Shown here in pieces: positions 8,873-18,391 of a DNA stretch of 43,480 nt. The notes below the pieces were generated by a model. That model was not told the origin of the DNA, searched no databases, and saw only the letters and a list, made by a program, of their open reading frames with translations. Source of the stretch: Burkholderia sp. Ac-20379 (GTDB lineage: Bacteria; Pseudomonadota; Gammaproteobacteria; Burkholderiales; Burkholderiaceae). How positions within the stretch are numbered: the first letter of the stretch is position 1; every line of letters begins with the position of its first letter. The position numbers were made by a program, and so were the translations under genes. The DNA is taken from the NCBI RefSeq assembly GCF_017104645.1, contig NZ_JAAGPF010000024.1, positions 1-43,480 on the forward strand, read 5' to 3'.

Positions 8873-9700
8873 ATGCAGAACCCGACTGAACGCGCCGTGA
8901 CGCGCGTGCGCCATACCCTCAAACGCCGTGCGCTGACCGTCAAGCAGGTCACGCGCGTGACCCCGCACCTGCTGCGCGTGACGCTGACCGGCGACGATCT
9001 CGACGACTTCGTCAGCGCGTCGTTCGACGATCACGTCAAGGTGTTCTTCCCCGCGCCGGGCGACACCGATGCGCCGCTGCCCGAACTCGGCCCGAACGGC
9101 CTGGTGCTGCCCGAAGGCGCGCCGAAGCCGATCATGCGCGACTTCACGCCCCGCCGTTACGATCGCGAAGCGCGCGAGCTCGACCTCGAATTCGTGCTGC
9201 ATCACCCGGGGCCCGCTTCGCAATGGGCCGCGCAGGCCGCTGTCGGCCAGCCGCTCGCGATCGGCGGGCCGCGCGGATCGTTCGTCGTCCCGACGGATTT
9301 CGACTGGCATCTGCTGATCGGCGACGACACCGCGCTGCCGGCCATCGCGCGCCGCCTCGAGGAGCTGCCGGCCGGCACGCGCGCCGCCGTGGTGGTGGAA
9401 GTGGCCGACGCCTCGGCGCAGATCGACTTCGCGACGCAGGCCGAGGTCTATGCGATCTGGCGCTATCGCGACAGCCCGGCGGCCAGCCACGGCGCGGCCG
9501 GCGCGCAACTGGTCGACGCCTTGCGCGATCTGCCGCTGCCGGACGGCGATGGCTACGTGTGGGCGGCCGGCGAAGCCGCCGCGATGCGCGCGGTGCGCCA
9601 GCACCTGTGCGACGAACGCGGCGTGCACAAGTCGCGCATCCGCGCCTCGGCGTACTGGAAGCGCGGCGCCGAAGGCGTCCACGAATCGCTCGACGACTGA
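8873..9700 (+). CDS. yqjH: Siderophore-interacting protein / NADPH-dependent ferric-chelate reductase (YqjH/NfeF-like)
   Basis: A 275-residue flavoprotein of the siderophore-interacting family. An N-terminal FAD-binding barrel is followed by an NAD(P)H-binding domain. The FAD motif is RDFTPRRYD near residue 90, where Phe replaces the usual Tyr of R-x-Y-T. IGGPRGSFVVP and LLIGDDTALPAIARRLEELP mark the FAD/NADPH interface, and WAAGEAAAMRAVRQHL and SAYWKRGAEG the C-terminal lobe. It would release iron from ferric siderophores in the cytoplasm. It lies directly after the PadR regulator and is presumably controlled by it. RBS GGAGAA precedes the ATG. Confidence 0.93.
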   Translation: MQNPTERAVTRVRHTLKRRALTVKQVTRVTPHLLRVTLTGDDLDDFVSASFDDHVKVFFPAPGDTDAPLPELGPNGLVLPEGAPKPIMRDFTPRRYDREARELDLEFVLHHPGPASQWAAQAAVGQPLAIGGPRGSFVVPTDFDWHLLIGDDTALPAIARRLEELPAGTRAAVVVEVADASAQIDFATQAEVYAIWRYRDSPAASHGAAGAQLVDALRDLPLPDGDGYVWAAGEAAAMRAVRQHLCDERGVHKSRIRASAYWKRGAEGVHESLDD

Positions 9701-9722
9701 CGCCACCGCGCAGCAATGAACC

Positions 9723-9746
9723 AGCCGGCCGCCCAGGCCGGCTTTC
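9723..9746 (+). terminator. Hairpin after yqjH-like gene
   Basis: AGCCGGCC (9723-9730), loop GCCCA, GGCCGGCT (9736-9743), then TTC. The stem is strong but the T-run is short, so termination here may be partial. Confidence 0.5.
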
Positions 9747-9990
9747 GCATGGAAAGGATGTGAAGATCTGAAACGGCGCGTGGCGAATCGGCATCGCCGC
9801 CGCCGCGCCGCCATCTGCGTGCCCCGCCGTCGTGGTATATATCTTCGGATTGCTTGACGTCCGGGCCGATGTGGGCCGCGGCGCAGCAGGTACGCAGAAC
9901 GCGGCGGCACGTGGGCCGGCCGCGATCGCTGCGAACGACCAACCGGTGTTCGCCTTCGCGAACACGCGTTCATCGCTTCGGCGCACGATC

Positions 9991-10230
9991 ATGAACACGG
10001 ATAACACTACGCACGCTTCGCTCGCCCGGTCGCTCCGGATCCTCGGCTACGGCGTGCTCGCCGTCATCGCGATCGCGCTGTTCGTGGCGATGTGCGCGAT
10101 CCTGCACGACGGCGAACTGAACCGCGAAATCGCGCGCGGCTCCGCCACCGACACACCCGAATTGCACAGCGGCACCGGCAGCTCGCCGGACGTCGCGCCC
10201 GAATCCGCCACCGCGAAATCGCCGGGCTGA
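9991..10230 (+). CDS. Small single-pass membrane protein, unknown function
   Basis: A 79-residue protein with one hydrophobic helix at about residues 18-40 (GYGVLAVIAIALFVAMCAIL) and a polar, Ser/Pro/Thr-rich tail probably in the periplasm. I chose ATG 9991 because translation then starts just before the amphipathic N terminus; upstream in-frame codons (from 9832) read as non-coding. No clear RBS is seen. The upstream stretch (9836-9851) holds TATCTTCGGATT, resembling the yqjI operator. Function not recognised; expression uncertain. Confidence 0.5.
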   Translation: MNTDNTTHASLARSLRILGYGVLAVIAIALFVAMCAILHDGELNREIARGSATDTPELHSGTGSSPDVAPESATAKSPG

Positions 10231-10636
10231 TCGCACTCGGCCTCGCACCGCCGCCACTGAATCGTTTCTGAAAGCCGCACGGAAAGCATTCTGAAATATC
10301 ATGCTGCGGCGCGGCACTTCGACGGTTGCGCACTGCAAAAAGTTCATCGACGCATGCGATGCGCGCGTCGCTGCAGAGTGCCGCGCGATCCCGTATCCTC
10401 TCACCTCACATCCCGCAAAGCCTCACCGCTCGCGCTCACAAGAACGTCATCGGCACGCGGGAAGATGCGATTTCGGCGTTTCGATTCCATCGATTTTCCA
10501 AATCGATTCTGCATTTTCTGGCCGGAAAGCTGCAGATTAAGCAATAAACTTTTCCGCGTGCGGCGGCGCACAATCGATCGGCAACGGCATACGATAGCGA
10601 CACGCTTCCAACAGCAGCCTTCAACAAGGAGTCCGC
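10231..10636. other. Intergenic stretch with two reverse iteron-like copies
   Basis: No convincing gene. TCCCGTATCCTCTCACC (10389-10405) and TCCCGCAAAGCCTCACC (10411-10427) are reverse complements of the origin iteron, GGTGAGnnTTTTCGGGA. They begin exactly 22 bases apart, the spacing of the first five iterons of the origin. The second differs from the origin copy at 31357 by one base. An AT-rich stretch with two oligo-T tracts (10480-10560) precedes the adc gene and may hold its promoter. Confidence 0.6.
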
Positions 10637-11377
10637 ATGAACCCGAGTCAAGTCCTGTCCAATGCGTTCGCGATGCCGCTCACGAGCCCGGCTTTTCCGA
10701 TGGGGCCTTACCGCTTCATCAACCGTGAGTTCCTGATCATCACGTACCGCACCGACATGGACCGGCTGCGCGAAATCGTCCCCGAGCCGCTCAAGGTCAC
10801 GCAGCCGCTCGTGCACTACGAATTCATCCGCATGCCCGATTCGACGGGGTTCGGCGATTACACCGAAAGCGGCCAGGTGATCCCCGTCGAGTTCGACGGC
10901 AAGCCCGGCGGCTACACGCTCGCGATGTACCTCAACGATCACCCGCCGATCGCCGGCGGCCGCGAATTGTGGGGATTCCCGAAGAAACTCGCGCAGCCCA
11001 CGCTCGAAACGCATATCGACACATTGCTCGGCACGCTCGATTACGGCCCGGTGCGCGTGGCCACCGGCACGATGGGCTACAAGCACAAGGAACTCGATCT
11101 GGTCGAACAGCAGCAGCGCCTGGCCGGCGCGAACTACCTGCTGAAGATCATTCCGCACGTCGACGGCAGCCCGCGCATCTGCGAACTGGTCCGCTACTAC
11201 CTGCAGGACATCAAGATGAAGGGCGCGTGGACAGGCCCGGCCTCGCTGCATCTCGCGCCGCACGCGCTCGCGCCGGTGGCCGATCTCCCGGTGCTCGAAA
11301 TCGTCGAGGCCCGTCACATCATGGCGGATCTGACGCTGGGCCTCGGCGAAGTCGTCCACGATTACCTCGCGAAGTAA
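10637..11377 (+). CDS. adc: Acetoacetate decarboxylase
   Basis: The 246-residue enzyme converts acetoacetate to acetone and CO2. Family marks include [21 protein letters not shown] near the N terminus, [17 protein letters not shown], and the active-site segment [15 protein letters not shown], where adjacent lysines supply the Schiff-base Lys and the Lys that lowers its pKa. Length matches the family. RBS AAGGAG lies seven bases before the ATG. The next gene makes acetoacetate from 3-hydroxybutyrate, so the pair forms a ketone-body or polyhydroxybutyrate breakdown route. The order adc-bdhA-patatin in one direction with short gaps suggests an operon. Confidence 0.93.
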   Translation: MNPSQVLSNAFAMPLTSPAFPMGPYRFINREFLIITYRTDMDRLREIVPEPLKVTQPLVHYEFIRMPDSTGFGDYTESGQVIPVEFDGKPGGYTLAMYLNDHPPIAGGRELWGFPKKLAQPTLETHIDTLLGTLDYGPVRVATGTMGYKHKELDLVEQQQRLAGANYLLKIIPHVDGSPRICELVRYYLQDIKMKGAWTGPASLHLAPHALAPVADLPVLEIVEARHIMADLTLGLGEVVHDYLAK

Positions 11378-11438
11378 CGCACGCAGTAACGCATCGCCTC
11401 ACCTGAAACTCCTCCAACCACTACTCAGGAACACGATC

Positions 11439-12224
11439 ATGAGCAATCTGAATGGCAAGACCGCAGTCGTGACGGGCGCCGCAAGCGGCATCGGCAAGGA
11501 AATCGCGCTGGAGCTGGCCAAGGCCGGCGCAGCGGTGGCGATCGCCGACCTGAACCAGGACGGCGCGAACGCCGTGGCCGAGCAGATCAAGGCAGCGGGC
11601 GGCAAGGCGATCGGCGTGGCGATGGACGTCACGAACGAAGACGCCGTGAACGCCGGCATCGACAAGGTGGCCGCCGAGTTCGGCACGGTCGACATCCTCG
11701 TGTCGAACGCGGGCATCCAGATCGTCAACCCGATCGAAAACTATTCGTTCTCCGATTGGAAGAAGATGCAGGCGATCCACGTGGACGGCGCGTTCCTGAC
11801 GACCAAGGCCGCGCTCAAGCACATGTACAAGGACGATCGCGGCGGCGTGGTGATCTACATGGGCTCGGTGCACTCGCACGAAGCGTCGCCGCTGAAGTCG
11901 GCCTACGTGACGGCCAAGCACGGCCTGCTGGGTCTGGCCCGCGTGCTGGCCAAGGAAGGCGCGAAGCACAACGTGCGTTCGCACGTGGTCTGCCCGGGCT
12001 TCGTGCGCACGCCGCTGGTCGACAAGCAGATCCCGGAACAGGCGAAGGAACTCGGCATCAGCGAGGAAGAAGTCGTCAAGAACGTGATGCTCGGCGACAC
12101 GGTGGACGGCGTGTTCACCACGGTGCAGGACGTCGCGCAAACGGTGCTGTTCCTGTCGGCGTTCCCGAGCGCGGCGCTGACGGGCCAGTCGTTCGTCGTC
12201 AGCCACGGCTGGTTCATGCAATGA
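11439..12224 (+). CDS. bdhA: 3-hydroxybutyrate dehydrogenase
   Basis: A 261-residue SDR that oxidises (R)-3-hydroxybutyrate to acetoacetate with NAD+. The cofactor motif GAASGIG is at residues 13-19, then SNAG (the NNAG position), the catalytic Ser in [22 protein letters not shown], and YVTAK for Tyr/Lys. The C-terminal half ([29 protein letters not shown]) is characteristic of bacterial 3-hydroxybutyrate dehydrogenases. It sits 61 bases after adc, and its TGA overlaps the ATG of the patatin gene (ATGA at 12221-12224), so these two are translationally coupled. Confidence 0.93.
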   Translation: MSNLNGKTAVVTGAASGIGKEIALELAKAGAAVAIADLNQDGANAVAEQIKAAGGKAIGVAMDVTNEDAVNAGIDKVAAEFGTVDILVSNAGIQIVNPIENYSFSDWKKMQAIHVDGAFLTTKAALKHMYKDDRGGVVIYMGSVHSHEASPLKSAYVTAKHGLLGLARVLAKEGAKHNVRSHVVCPGFVRTPLVDKQIPEQAKELGISEEEVVKNVMLGDTVDGVFTTVQDVAQTVLFLSAFPSAALTGQSFVVSHGWFMQ

Positions 12225-13435
12225 AGCCGCACGCCCGTACCGAGAGACAGGCGAGCGACCCCGACCTGCGTCCCGAGGCCGGCGCGCCGGCCGCGCGCAC
12301 GCTGCCGTACGAAACCGTCGCGCTCGTGCTGCAAGGTGGCGGTGCGCTCGGCTCGTATCAGGCGGGCGTGTTCGAAGGCTTGCACGAAGCGGGCATGCCG
12401 CTCAACTGGATCGCCGGCATTTCGATCGGCGCGCTGAACACCGCGCTGATCGCCGGCAATCCGCCCGAGCGGCAAGTCGAGCGGCTGCGCGAGTTCTGGA
12501 ACACGATCTGCCAGCCGGCGTTCTTCCCGGCGCTGCCGTCGGCGATCGAATTCGCGCTGTTCAACAGCGTCGAATCGGTCCGGCAGGCGTTCACCGCCTC
12601 GCAGGCGGCCAGCGCGATCATGCAGGGGCAGCGTGGCTTCTTCGTGCCGCGCTTCCCGCCGCCGCTGCCCGGCGTGCGCGACGACGATCCGACCCGCGTC
12701 AGCTATTACGACACGTCGGCGCTGCGCGAGACGCTGCTCGAGTTCTGCGATTTCGATCTGATCAACTCGGGCAAGATCCGCGTGTCGGTCGGCGCGGTGA
12801 ACGTGGCCACCGGCAACTTCACGTACTTCGACAACACGAAGATCACGCTGCGCCCCGAGCATTTCATGGCCTCGGGCGCGTTGCCGCCGGCCTTCCCGCC
12901 CGTCGAGATCGACGGTCAGTACTACTGGGATGGCGGCGTGGTGTCGAACACGCCGCTGATGGAAGTGCTGCGCGCCTCGCCGCGCCGCGACACGCTCGCG
13001 TTCCAGGTGGATCTGTGGAACGCGCGCGGGCCGTTGCCGGCCACGCTCGCCGATGTGGCCGAGCGGACCAAGGACGTGCAGTATTCGAGCCGGACACGCC
13101 TCGTGACCGACACGCTGCAACGCGAACAGCGCTTCCGCAACGTGCTGCGCCGCGTGCTCGAGCTCGTGCCGGAAGACGTGCGCAACAGCGATCCGTGGTG
13201 CCAGCAGGCCGACGTGCTGTCCACCGGCAAGCGCTACAACGTCCAGCATCTGATCTACCAGCAGAAGCCCTACGAGCACGACTACAAGGACTATCAGTTC
13301 GGTACGTCGACGATGCGCGACCACTGGTCGGCCGGCCTCGCCGATATCCGCAACACGCTGGGCGTGCCCGACGCGCTCGAGTTGCCGACCAACGACGCGG
13401 GCTTCGTCACGCACGACATCCACCGTCCGCGCTGA
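12221..13435 (+). CDS. Patatin-like phospholipase with DUF3734-type C terminus
   Basis: The 404-residue protein has a patatin lipase domain at about residues 28-245: the oxyanion loop [16 protein letters not shown], nucleophile motif GISIGALN (GxSxG), and catalytic Asp motif [12 protein letters not shown]. The C-terminal 130 residues ([36 protein letters not shown]) match the region usually found downstream of such patatins in PHB-related loci (DUF3734 as I recall it). No signal peptide is seen, so it is probably cytoplasmic. Its ATG overlaps the stop of bdhA by four bases. I infer a role at the PHB granule or membrane lipid linked to 3-hydroxybutyrate use; the substrate is untested. Confidence 0.9.
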   Translation: MKPHARTERQASDPDLRPEAGAPAARTLPYETVALVLQGGGALGSYQAGVFEGLHEAGMPLNWIAGISIGALNTALIAGNPPERQVERLREFWNTICQPAFFPALPSAIEFALFNSVESVRQAFTASQAASAIMQGQRGFFVPRFPPPLPGVRDDDPTRVSYYDTSALRETLLEFCDFDLINSGKIRVSVGAVNVATGNFTYFDNTKITLRPEHFMASGALPPAFPPVEIDGQYYWDGGVVSNTPLMEVLRASPRRDTLAFQVDLWNARGPLPATLADVAERTKDVQYSSRTRLVTDTLQREQRFRNVLRRVLELVPEDVRNSDPWCQQADVLSTGKRYNVQHLIYQQKPYEHDYKDYQFGTSTMRDHWSAGLADIRNTLGVPDALELPTNDAGFVTHDIHRPR

Positions 13436-13480
13436 CGCCGTTCGGGCAAGCCGCGCCGCTCGCGCGCGGCCTTGTCCTCA

Positions 13481-13518
13481 CATCGCATGGCCGGCGCGGC
13501 TTCGCCGGCCATGCGATG
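13481..13518 (+). terminator. Long perfect hairpin downstream of the patatin gene
   Basis: CATCGCATGGCCGGCG (13481-13496), six-base loop CGGCTT, CGCCGGCCATGCGATG (13503-13518). The stem is a perfect 16 base pairs. A pyrimidine-rich C/T tract, not a clean T-run, follows. It probably terminates the adc operon or acts as an RNA-stability element. Confidence 0.6.
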
Positions 13519-13552
13519 CCTCCTTCCTCCCCCTCCTTGCCCTGCTTCCGCC

Positions 13553-14017
13553 ATGCCGATCCTGATCGTTCTCCTCGTGTTCGCCGCGCTCGTCTGGGGC
13601 GCGATTGCCGCGTTTCATGCCGTGGCCGCGCAGTTCGGCGCGGGCGTGGCGATCGGCGTGTCGTGCGTGGCGGCGGTGCTGCTCGCGCTGGCCGTGGCGG
13701 CCTGGCTGCGCAGCCGGCGCGAGATCGCGCCGAACACCAGGGAAGGCGGCTGGACGCATGCGGTGCGTCACGGCGCGGTGGAACTGAAGCTGTCCGCCAC
13801 GCAGGGGCTGCTGTGGCTCTCGCAGGACGGCGCCACCGGCACCTACACGCTGACCGACGTGGCCGGCTGCCGCGCGCAGCAACACGGCGAACGCTGGCAG
13901 CTCGCGATCGCGCTGCACGATGCGCGGCACCCGGCGTGGGCGCTCCCCATGCCGAGCCAGCGCGAGGCGAAGCGCTGGGCGCGCGTCGTCACGCTGGCGA
14001 AGGCCGGCAAGCTGTAA
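13553..14017 (+). CDS. Small inner-membrane protein, unknown function
   Basis: A 154-residue protein. Two hydrophobic segments at about residues 2-24 (ILIVLLVFAALVWGAIAAF) and 28-53 (GAGVAIGVSCVAAVLLALAVAAWL) are followed by a soluble cytoplasmic domain of about 100 residues (GGWTHAVRHGAVELKLSATQ...). No catalytic motif is recognised. The ATG at 13553 is chosen because the hydrophobic helix begins immediately after it; an upstream in-frame ATG at 13472 would start before the 13481 hairpin. It faces the kdgD gene, with a terminator between them. Confidence 0.7.
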   Translation: MPILIVLLVFAALVWGAIAAFHAVAAQFGAGVAIGVSCVAAVLLALAVAAWLRSRREIAPNTREGGWTHAVRHGAVELKLSATQGLLWLSQDGATGTYTLTDVAGCRAQQHGERWQLAIALHDARHPAWALPMPSQREAKRWARVVTLAKAGKL

Positions 14018-14041
14018 CGCGCCGCCTGCCGCACCGCGCAC

Positions 14042-14097
14042 AAAAAACGAAACGCCCGGCCCGCACGCTGCACGATATGCAGCGGCGGCCGGGCGTT
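14042..14097 (-). terminator. Terminator of the glucarate operon (minus strand)
   Basis: AACGCCCGGCC (14051-14061) pairs with GGCCGGGCGTT (14087-14097). An inner hairpin CGCTGCA-CGATA-TGCAGCG lies at 14066-14084. Read on the minus strand, the stem ends in a T-rich tract with six Ts (bases 14047-14042), as expected for termination after kdgD. Confidence 0.75.
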
Positions 14098-14137
14098 ACG
14101 CGTTGCCGGCGGATAAGGCCGGCGTCGGCGATCGGGC

Positions 14138-15055
14138 TTACTGCGCGCCGAGCTTCTTGATCAGCACGTCGAGTTCGGCCACTTCCTCTTCGGTCAGGTC
14201 CGTCAGCGGTGCGCGCACCGGGCCGGCATCGTGGCCGACCAGCTTCGCGCCGGCCTTGACGATGCTGACCGCGTAGCCTGCACGGCGGTTGCGGATCTTC
14301 AGGTACGGCAGGAAGAAGTCGTCGATCAGCTTGCCGACCGTTTCGTGATCTTCAGCGGCGATCGCGTGGTAGAAATCCATCGCCGTCTTCGGGATGAAGT
14401 TGAACACGGCCGACGAGTACACCGGCACGCCCAGCGCCTTGTAGGCCGCTGCGTACACTTCCGCGGTCGGCAGGCCGCCGAGGTAGGCGAAGCGATCGCC
14501 GAGGCGGCGGCGGATCGTGACCATCGGTTCGATCTCGCCCACGCCGTCCTTGAAGCCGATCAGGTTCGGGCAACGGTCGGCCAGACGCTCGAGCATGTCG
14601 GCGTTCAGCTTCGAATTGGCGCGGTTGTAGATGATCACGCCGATGTCCGGCACGGCCTTGCACACTTCTTCGGCGTGCAGCGCGATGCCTTCCTGCGACG
14701 CTTCGGTCAGGTAATGCGGCATCAGCAGGATGCCGTTCGCGCCGAGGCGCTGCGCTTCCTGCGCGTACTCGATCGCCACGCGCGTCGGGCCGCCGGCGCC
14801 GGCCAGGATCGGCACCTTGCCCTTGCAGGTTTCGGTGGCAGTGCGCACCACGTTCGAGTAATCGGCTTGCGTCAGCGAGAAGAATTCGCCCGTGCCGCCG
14901 GCCACGAACAGCGCCGAGGCGCCGTACGGGGCGAGCCATTCGAGGCGTTCGATGAACGTATCCGCGCGGAAATTGCCTTGCGCGTCGAAATCGGTGACGG
15001 GGAAGGACAGCAGCCCTTCGGAGATGATCTGCTTCAGTTCTTGCGGCGTGGTCAT
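14138..15055 (-). CDS. kdgD: 5-dehydro-4-deoxyglucarate dehydratase
   Basis: A 305-residue member of the DapA/NAL aldolase-like family. It converts 5-keto-4-deoxyglucarate to 2-oxoglutarate semialdehyde with loss of water and CO2, the step after glucarate dehydratase. Visible marks are [28 protein letters not shown], the Tyr in [12 protein letters not shown], and the Schiff-base Lys in [14 protein letters not shown]. Length is normal. It lies 64 bases after gudD on the same strand as the last gene of the glucarate operon. Confidence 0.95.
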   Translation of the reverse strand: MTTPQELKQIISEGLLSFPVTDFDAQGNFRADTFIERLEWLAPYGASALFVAGGTGEFFSLTQADYSNVVRTATETCKGKVPILAGAGGPTRVAIEYAQEAQRLGANGILLMPHYLTEASQEGIALHAEEVCKAVPDIGVIIYNRANSKLNADMLERLADRCPNLIGFKDGVGEIEPMVTIRRRLGDRFAYLGGLPTAEVYAAAYKALGVPVYSSAVFNFIPKTAMDFYHAIAAEDHETVGKLIDDFFLPYLKIRNRRAGYAVSIVKAGAKLVGHDAGPVRAPLTDLTEEEVAELDVLIKKLGAQ

Positions 15056-15119
15056 GAGCTTGCCTGCTTCAAGGGTGAATGAGGTTCGGGAATTCGATGC
15101 GGCGTGACGGGGTGCGCGC

Positions 15120-16469
15120 TCAGCGCACCAGGCACGGACGCTTGTTGTCGAACTTCCAGTTGGGGATCAGGTACTGCATGGCGATGCCGTCGTCGCGCGC
15201 GCCCAGGCCGTGCTGTTCGTACAGCGCGTTGGCGCGTTCGAGCGCATCCATGTCCAGCTCGATGCCGAGGCCCGGCTTGGCCGGCACCTTGACCTTGCCG
15301 CCGACGATCTGCAGCGGGTCCTGCGTCAGGAACTGGCCGTCCTGCCAGATCCAGTGCGTGTCGATCGCCGTGATCTTGCCCGGCGCGGCGGCGGCCACGT
15401 GCGTGAACATCGCCAGCGACACGTCGAAGTGGTTGTTCGAGTGCGAACCCCAGGTCAGGCCCCAGTCGTTGCACATCTGCGCGACGCGCACCGAGCCCTG
15501 CATCGTCCAGAAGTGCGGATCGGCCAGCGGGATGTCGACCGATTGCAACTGGATCGCGTGGCCCATCTGGCGCCAATCCGTCGCGATCATGTTGGTGGCC
15601 GTCGGCAGGCCGGTGGCGCGGCGGAACTCGGCCATCACCTCGCGGCCCGAGTAGCCGTTTTCCGCGCCGCACGGATCTTCCGCGTAGGCCAGCACGCCGT
15701 GCAGGTCGCGGCACAGGCGCACGGCTTCGGCCAGCGACCACGCGCCGTTCGGATCGAGCGTCACGCGCGCGTCCGGGAAGCGTTCGGCCAGCGCCTTCGC
15801 GGCTTCGATTTCCTCGTCGCCGGACAGCACGCCGCCCTTGAGCTTGAAGTCGTTGAAACCGTAACGGGCCTGCGCGGCTTCGGCCAGGCGCACCACGGCT
15901 TCCGGCGTCATCGCTTCCTCGGTGCGCAGGCGCTCCCAGTCGTCGCGGCCGTCGGCGCCGTTCGCGTACGGCAGGTCGGTCTTGTTGCGGTCGCCGATGT
16001 AGAACAGGTAGCCGAGCATTTCCACTTCGTCGCGCTGCTGGCCTTCGCCGAGCAGGGCCGCCACGGGCACGTTCAGGTGCTGGCCGAGCAGGTCGAGCAG
16101 CGCGGCTTCGAGCGCGGTGACGGCGTGGATCGTGGTGCGCAGATCGAACGTCTGGAGGCCGCGGCCGCCGGCGTCGCGGTCGGCGAACGCCGAGCGCACG
16201 CGGTTCAGCACCGCCTGCAGGTTGCCGATCGATTGGCCGACGACGATCTGGCGCGCATCGTCGATGGTCTTGCGGATCGATTCGCCGCCCGGCACTTCGC
16301 CGATGCCGGTGTGGCCGCTGCTGTCGCGCAGGATCACGATGTTGCGGGTGAAGAACGGGCCGTGCGCGCCGCTCAGGTTCATCAGCATGCTGTCGCGGCC
16401 GGCTACCGGCACGACGCGCAGCTCGGTCACGACAGGGGTGGCGTTCGCTTGGACGGAATTCGATGACAT
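15120..16469 (-). CDS. gudD: Glucarate dehydratase
   Basis: The 449-residue enolase-superfamily enzyme dehydrates D-glucarate to 5-keto-4-deoxyglucarate. The catalytic KxK is in [16 protein letters not shown]. Metal ligands are in [11 protein letters not shown] and [19 protein letters not shown]. The His dyad region is [21 protein letters not shown]. The C terminus ends RPCLVR. Length is typical for GudD. It lies 99 bases downstream of the MFS transporter gene and 64 bases upstream of kdgD, so the operon order is transporter-gudD-kdgD. RBS CAGGTAA precedes the ATG. Confidence 0.95.
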   Translation of the reverse strand: MSSNSVQANATPVVTELRVVPVAGRDSMLMNLSGAHGPFFTRNIVILRDSSGHTGIGEVPGGESIRKTIDDARQIVVGQSIGNLQAVLNRVRSAFADRDAGGRGLQTFDLRTTIHAVTALEAALLDLLGQHLNVPVAALLGEGQQRDEVEMLGYLFYIGDRNKTDLPYANGADGRDDWERLRTEEAMTPEAVVRLAEAAQARYGFNDFKLKGGVLSGDEEIEAAKALAERFPDARVTLDPNGAWSLAEAVRLCRDLHGVLAYAEDPCGAENGYSGREVMAEFRRATGLPTATNMIATDWRQMGHAIQLQSVDIPLADPHFWTMQGSVRVAQMCNDWGLTWGSHSNNHFDVSLAMFTHVAAAAPGKITAIDTHWIWQDGQFLTQDPLQIVGGKVKVPAKPGLGIELDMDALERANALYEQHGLGARDDGIAMQYLIPNWKFDNKRPCLVR

Positions 16470-16568
16470 GGTGCGTTACCTGAAAAAGGCGCCGGCATCG
16501 GCGCTGGAAAAACGGTTCGAAAATCGGCGGCGCAGGTTGCGCGCCGCCACTCATTCATGCGCCGGGCG

Positions 16569-17900
16569 TTACTGCGAGCGGCCTTGCAGCGTGCCGCCGC
16601 CCTGCGTCGAATCGGCCGGCCGGCTGCGGGCGAAGAAGCCCGCCACCGCCGCGATCAGCGAGGCGACCGCCAGCCCGTACAGCCCGCCCTTGATCGAGCC
16701 GGTGTGCTGCTGCAGATACCCGAACGCGGCCGGCGCGAAGAAGCCGCCGAGGTTGCCGAGCGAGTTGATCAGCGCGATCACGCCGGCCGCCACGCGGGCG
16801 TCGAGATACCCCTGCGGAATCGGCCAGAACAGCGACGAGGCCGCCTTGAAACCGATCGCCGCGAAGCAGATCGCCACGAACGACAGCGTCGGATCGCTGG
16901 TGGTCGACGCGAACAGCCCGCACGCCGCGATCACGAGCGCCGTGGCCATCCACGCGCGCTGGTGGCGCCAGCGCGCCGATGCCATCGCGAAGCCGTACAT
17001 CGCCACCATCGCGATCAGCCACGGAATCGCATTGAGCAGCCCGACCTGGAAATCGGACAGCCCGCCGATCTTGCGGATGATGGTCGGCAGCCAGAACGTG
17101 GCCGCGTAGATCGTCAGCTGGATCGCGAAATACAGGAAGCAGAACAGCAGGATCTGCGGATCGCGCAGCAGCTTCATGGTGGGCACGTGCGCGTTGCCGC
17201 GTGCGTCGCGCGCCGCCTGTTCGGCTGCGATGGTGGTGCGCAGCACCTGCTTTTCCTCGCCTGTCAGCCAGTGCGCGTCGTCGATGCGCGACTTCAGCAG
17301 CATCCAGCTCACGCCGCACAGCAGGATCGAAAAGCCGCCCTCGATCAGGAACATCCACTGCCAGCCCTTCAGCCCGAGGCCGGTGATCGACAGCAGGCTG
17401 CCCGTGATCGGCCCGGACAGCACCGACGCGAACGCCGAGCCGCCGAGGAAGATCGCTACGGCCTTGCCGCGCGACGCCTGCGGCAGCCACTGCGTGAAGT
17501 AGTACACCACGCCCGGGAAGAACCCGGCCTCGGCCACGCCGAGCAGGAAGCGCAGCACGTAGAACGATTGTTCGTTCTGCACGAAGGCCATCGCGCCCGC
17601 GACGACGCCCCAGGTGCCCATGATCCGCGTGAGCCAGGCGCGCGCGCCGAACTTCTGCATCAGCAGGTTCGACGGCACCTCGAACAGCGCGTAGCCGACG
17701 AAGAACAATCCGCTGCCGAACCCGTAGGCCGCGGCGCCGATGCCGAGATCGGCATGCATGTGCGAATTGACGAAGCCGATGTTCACGCGATCGATGTAGT
17801 TCGCGATGAACATGATCAGAAACAGCGGCATCACATGCCGCATCACCTTTGCGACCGCCGAATCGAGCGGGGCCGCTGCCGTACCGAGAGCTGCTGTCAA
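16569..17900 (-). CDS. gudP: MFS transporter, probably D-glucarate permease (anion:cation symporter family)
   Basis: A 12-helix major facilitator protein of 443 residues. Family marks are FIANYIDRVNIGFVN, YALFEVPSNLLMQKFGARAWLTRIMGTWG, and RFLLGVAEAGFFPGVVYYFTQWLP. I chose the TTG at 17900 because AGGAGA lies five bases upstream; the open frame extends to an ATG at 18011, but the extra 37 residues are non-hydrophobic and overlap the regulator's operators. It leads gudD and kdgD on the same strand, so glucarate or galactarate uptake is the natural role. Substrate is inferred from context. Confidence 0.88.
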   Translation of the reverse strand: MTAALGTAAAPLDSAVAKVMRHVMPLFLIMFIANYIDRVNIGFVNSHMHADLGIGAAAYGFGSGLFFVGYALFEVPSNLLMQKFGARAWLTRIMGTWGVVAGAMAFVQNEQSFYVLRFLLGVAEAGFFPGVVYYFTQWLPQASRGKAVAIFLGGSAFASVLSGPITGSLLSITGLGLKGWQWMFLIEGGFSILLCGVSWMLLKSRIDDAHWLTGEEKQVLRTTIAAEQAARDARGNAHVPTMKLLRDPQILLFCFLYFAIQLTIYAATFWLPTIIRKIGGLSDFQVGLLNAIPWLIAMVAMYGFAMASARWRHQRAWMATALVIAACGLFASTTSDPTLSFVAICFAAIGFKAASSLFWPIPQGYLDARVAAGVIALINSLGNLGGFFAPAAFGYLQQHTGSIKGGLYGLAVASLIAAVAGFFARSRPADSTQGGGTLQGRSQ

Positions 17901-17984
17901 CGATGTCTCCTGAATCGGCCGAAACCGGCCTGAACGACAGGACGCAACACCGTTCGTCGCACGCTGGCGATTTGCTGTGATACG

Positions 17985-18202
17985 TCGTCTGACAACATTG
18001 TAGTCGGACAACCTATCCGCTCGTTAGCCGCGTTAACCCTGAAGTCGTTCTATTCAGTGCCAAAGCGTATCACAGGACGCTTTCAGCGCGTTGACGAACG
18101 GCCGCCGAGCGCCCTGCTAGGACATCAGACAACATGAAATTTTCGCCATATTGCCCGATCTCGTCTGACAACGGCGCGCCATGGTTGTCCGACGAGATCG
18201 GG
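17985..18202. promoter_or_regulatory. Cluster of FadR/GntR-type operators between the glucarate operon and its regulator
   Basis: TCGTCTGACAA (17985-17995), TAGTCGGACAA (18001-18011), TCGTCTGACAA (18161-18171) and TTGTCCGACGA (18185-18195) all fit TNGTNNNACNA on one or both strands, the FadR-subfamily GntR consensus. A weaker copy is at 18124-18132. The last two full sites are halves of a larger inverted repeat: CCCGATCTCGTCTGACAAC (18154-18172) matches the reverse complement of 18184-18202 at 18 of 19 positions. The first pair lies at the transporter promoter and the second nearer the regulator gene. Confidence 0.75.
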
Positions 18203-18391
18203 CGGTGCATCGCTGGCTCCAACGGCGGCGATCTGTCCGTGATTTCCCCATATCTGCCGTCGAATCGGCTCGCAACGGCCTCATTGCGGGGGTTTGCGGC
18301 TATGATGCCGGGATCCGGGACATCCGACGACACAGCGATCCGTCCCGTTTTCCCCAACCCGTTTCAGCACCGCTTCCGCCCGCATCCATCC

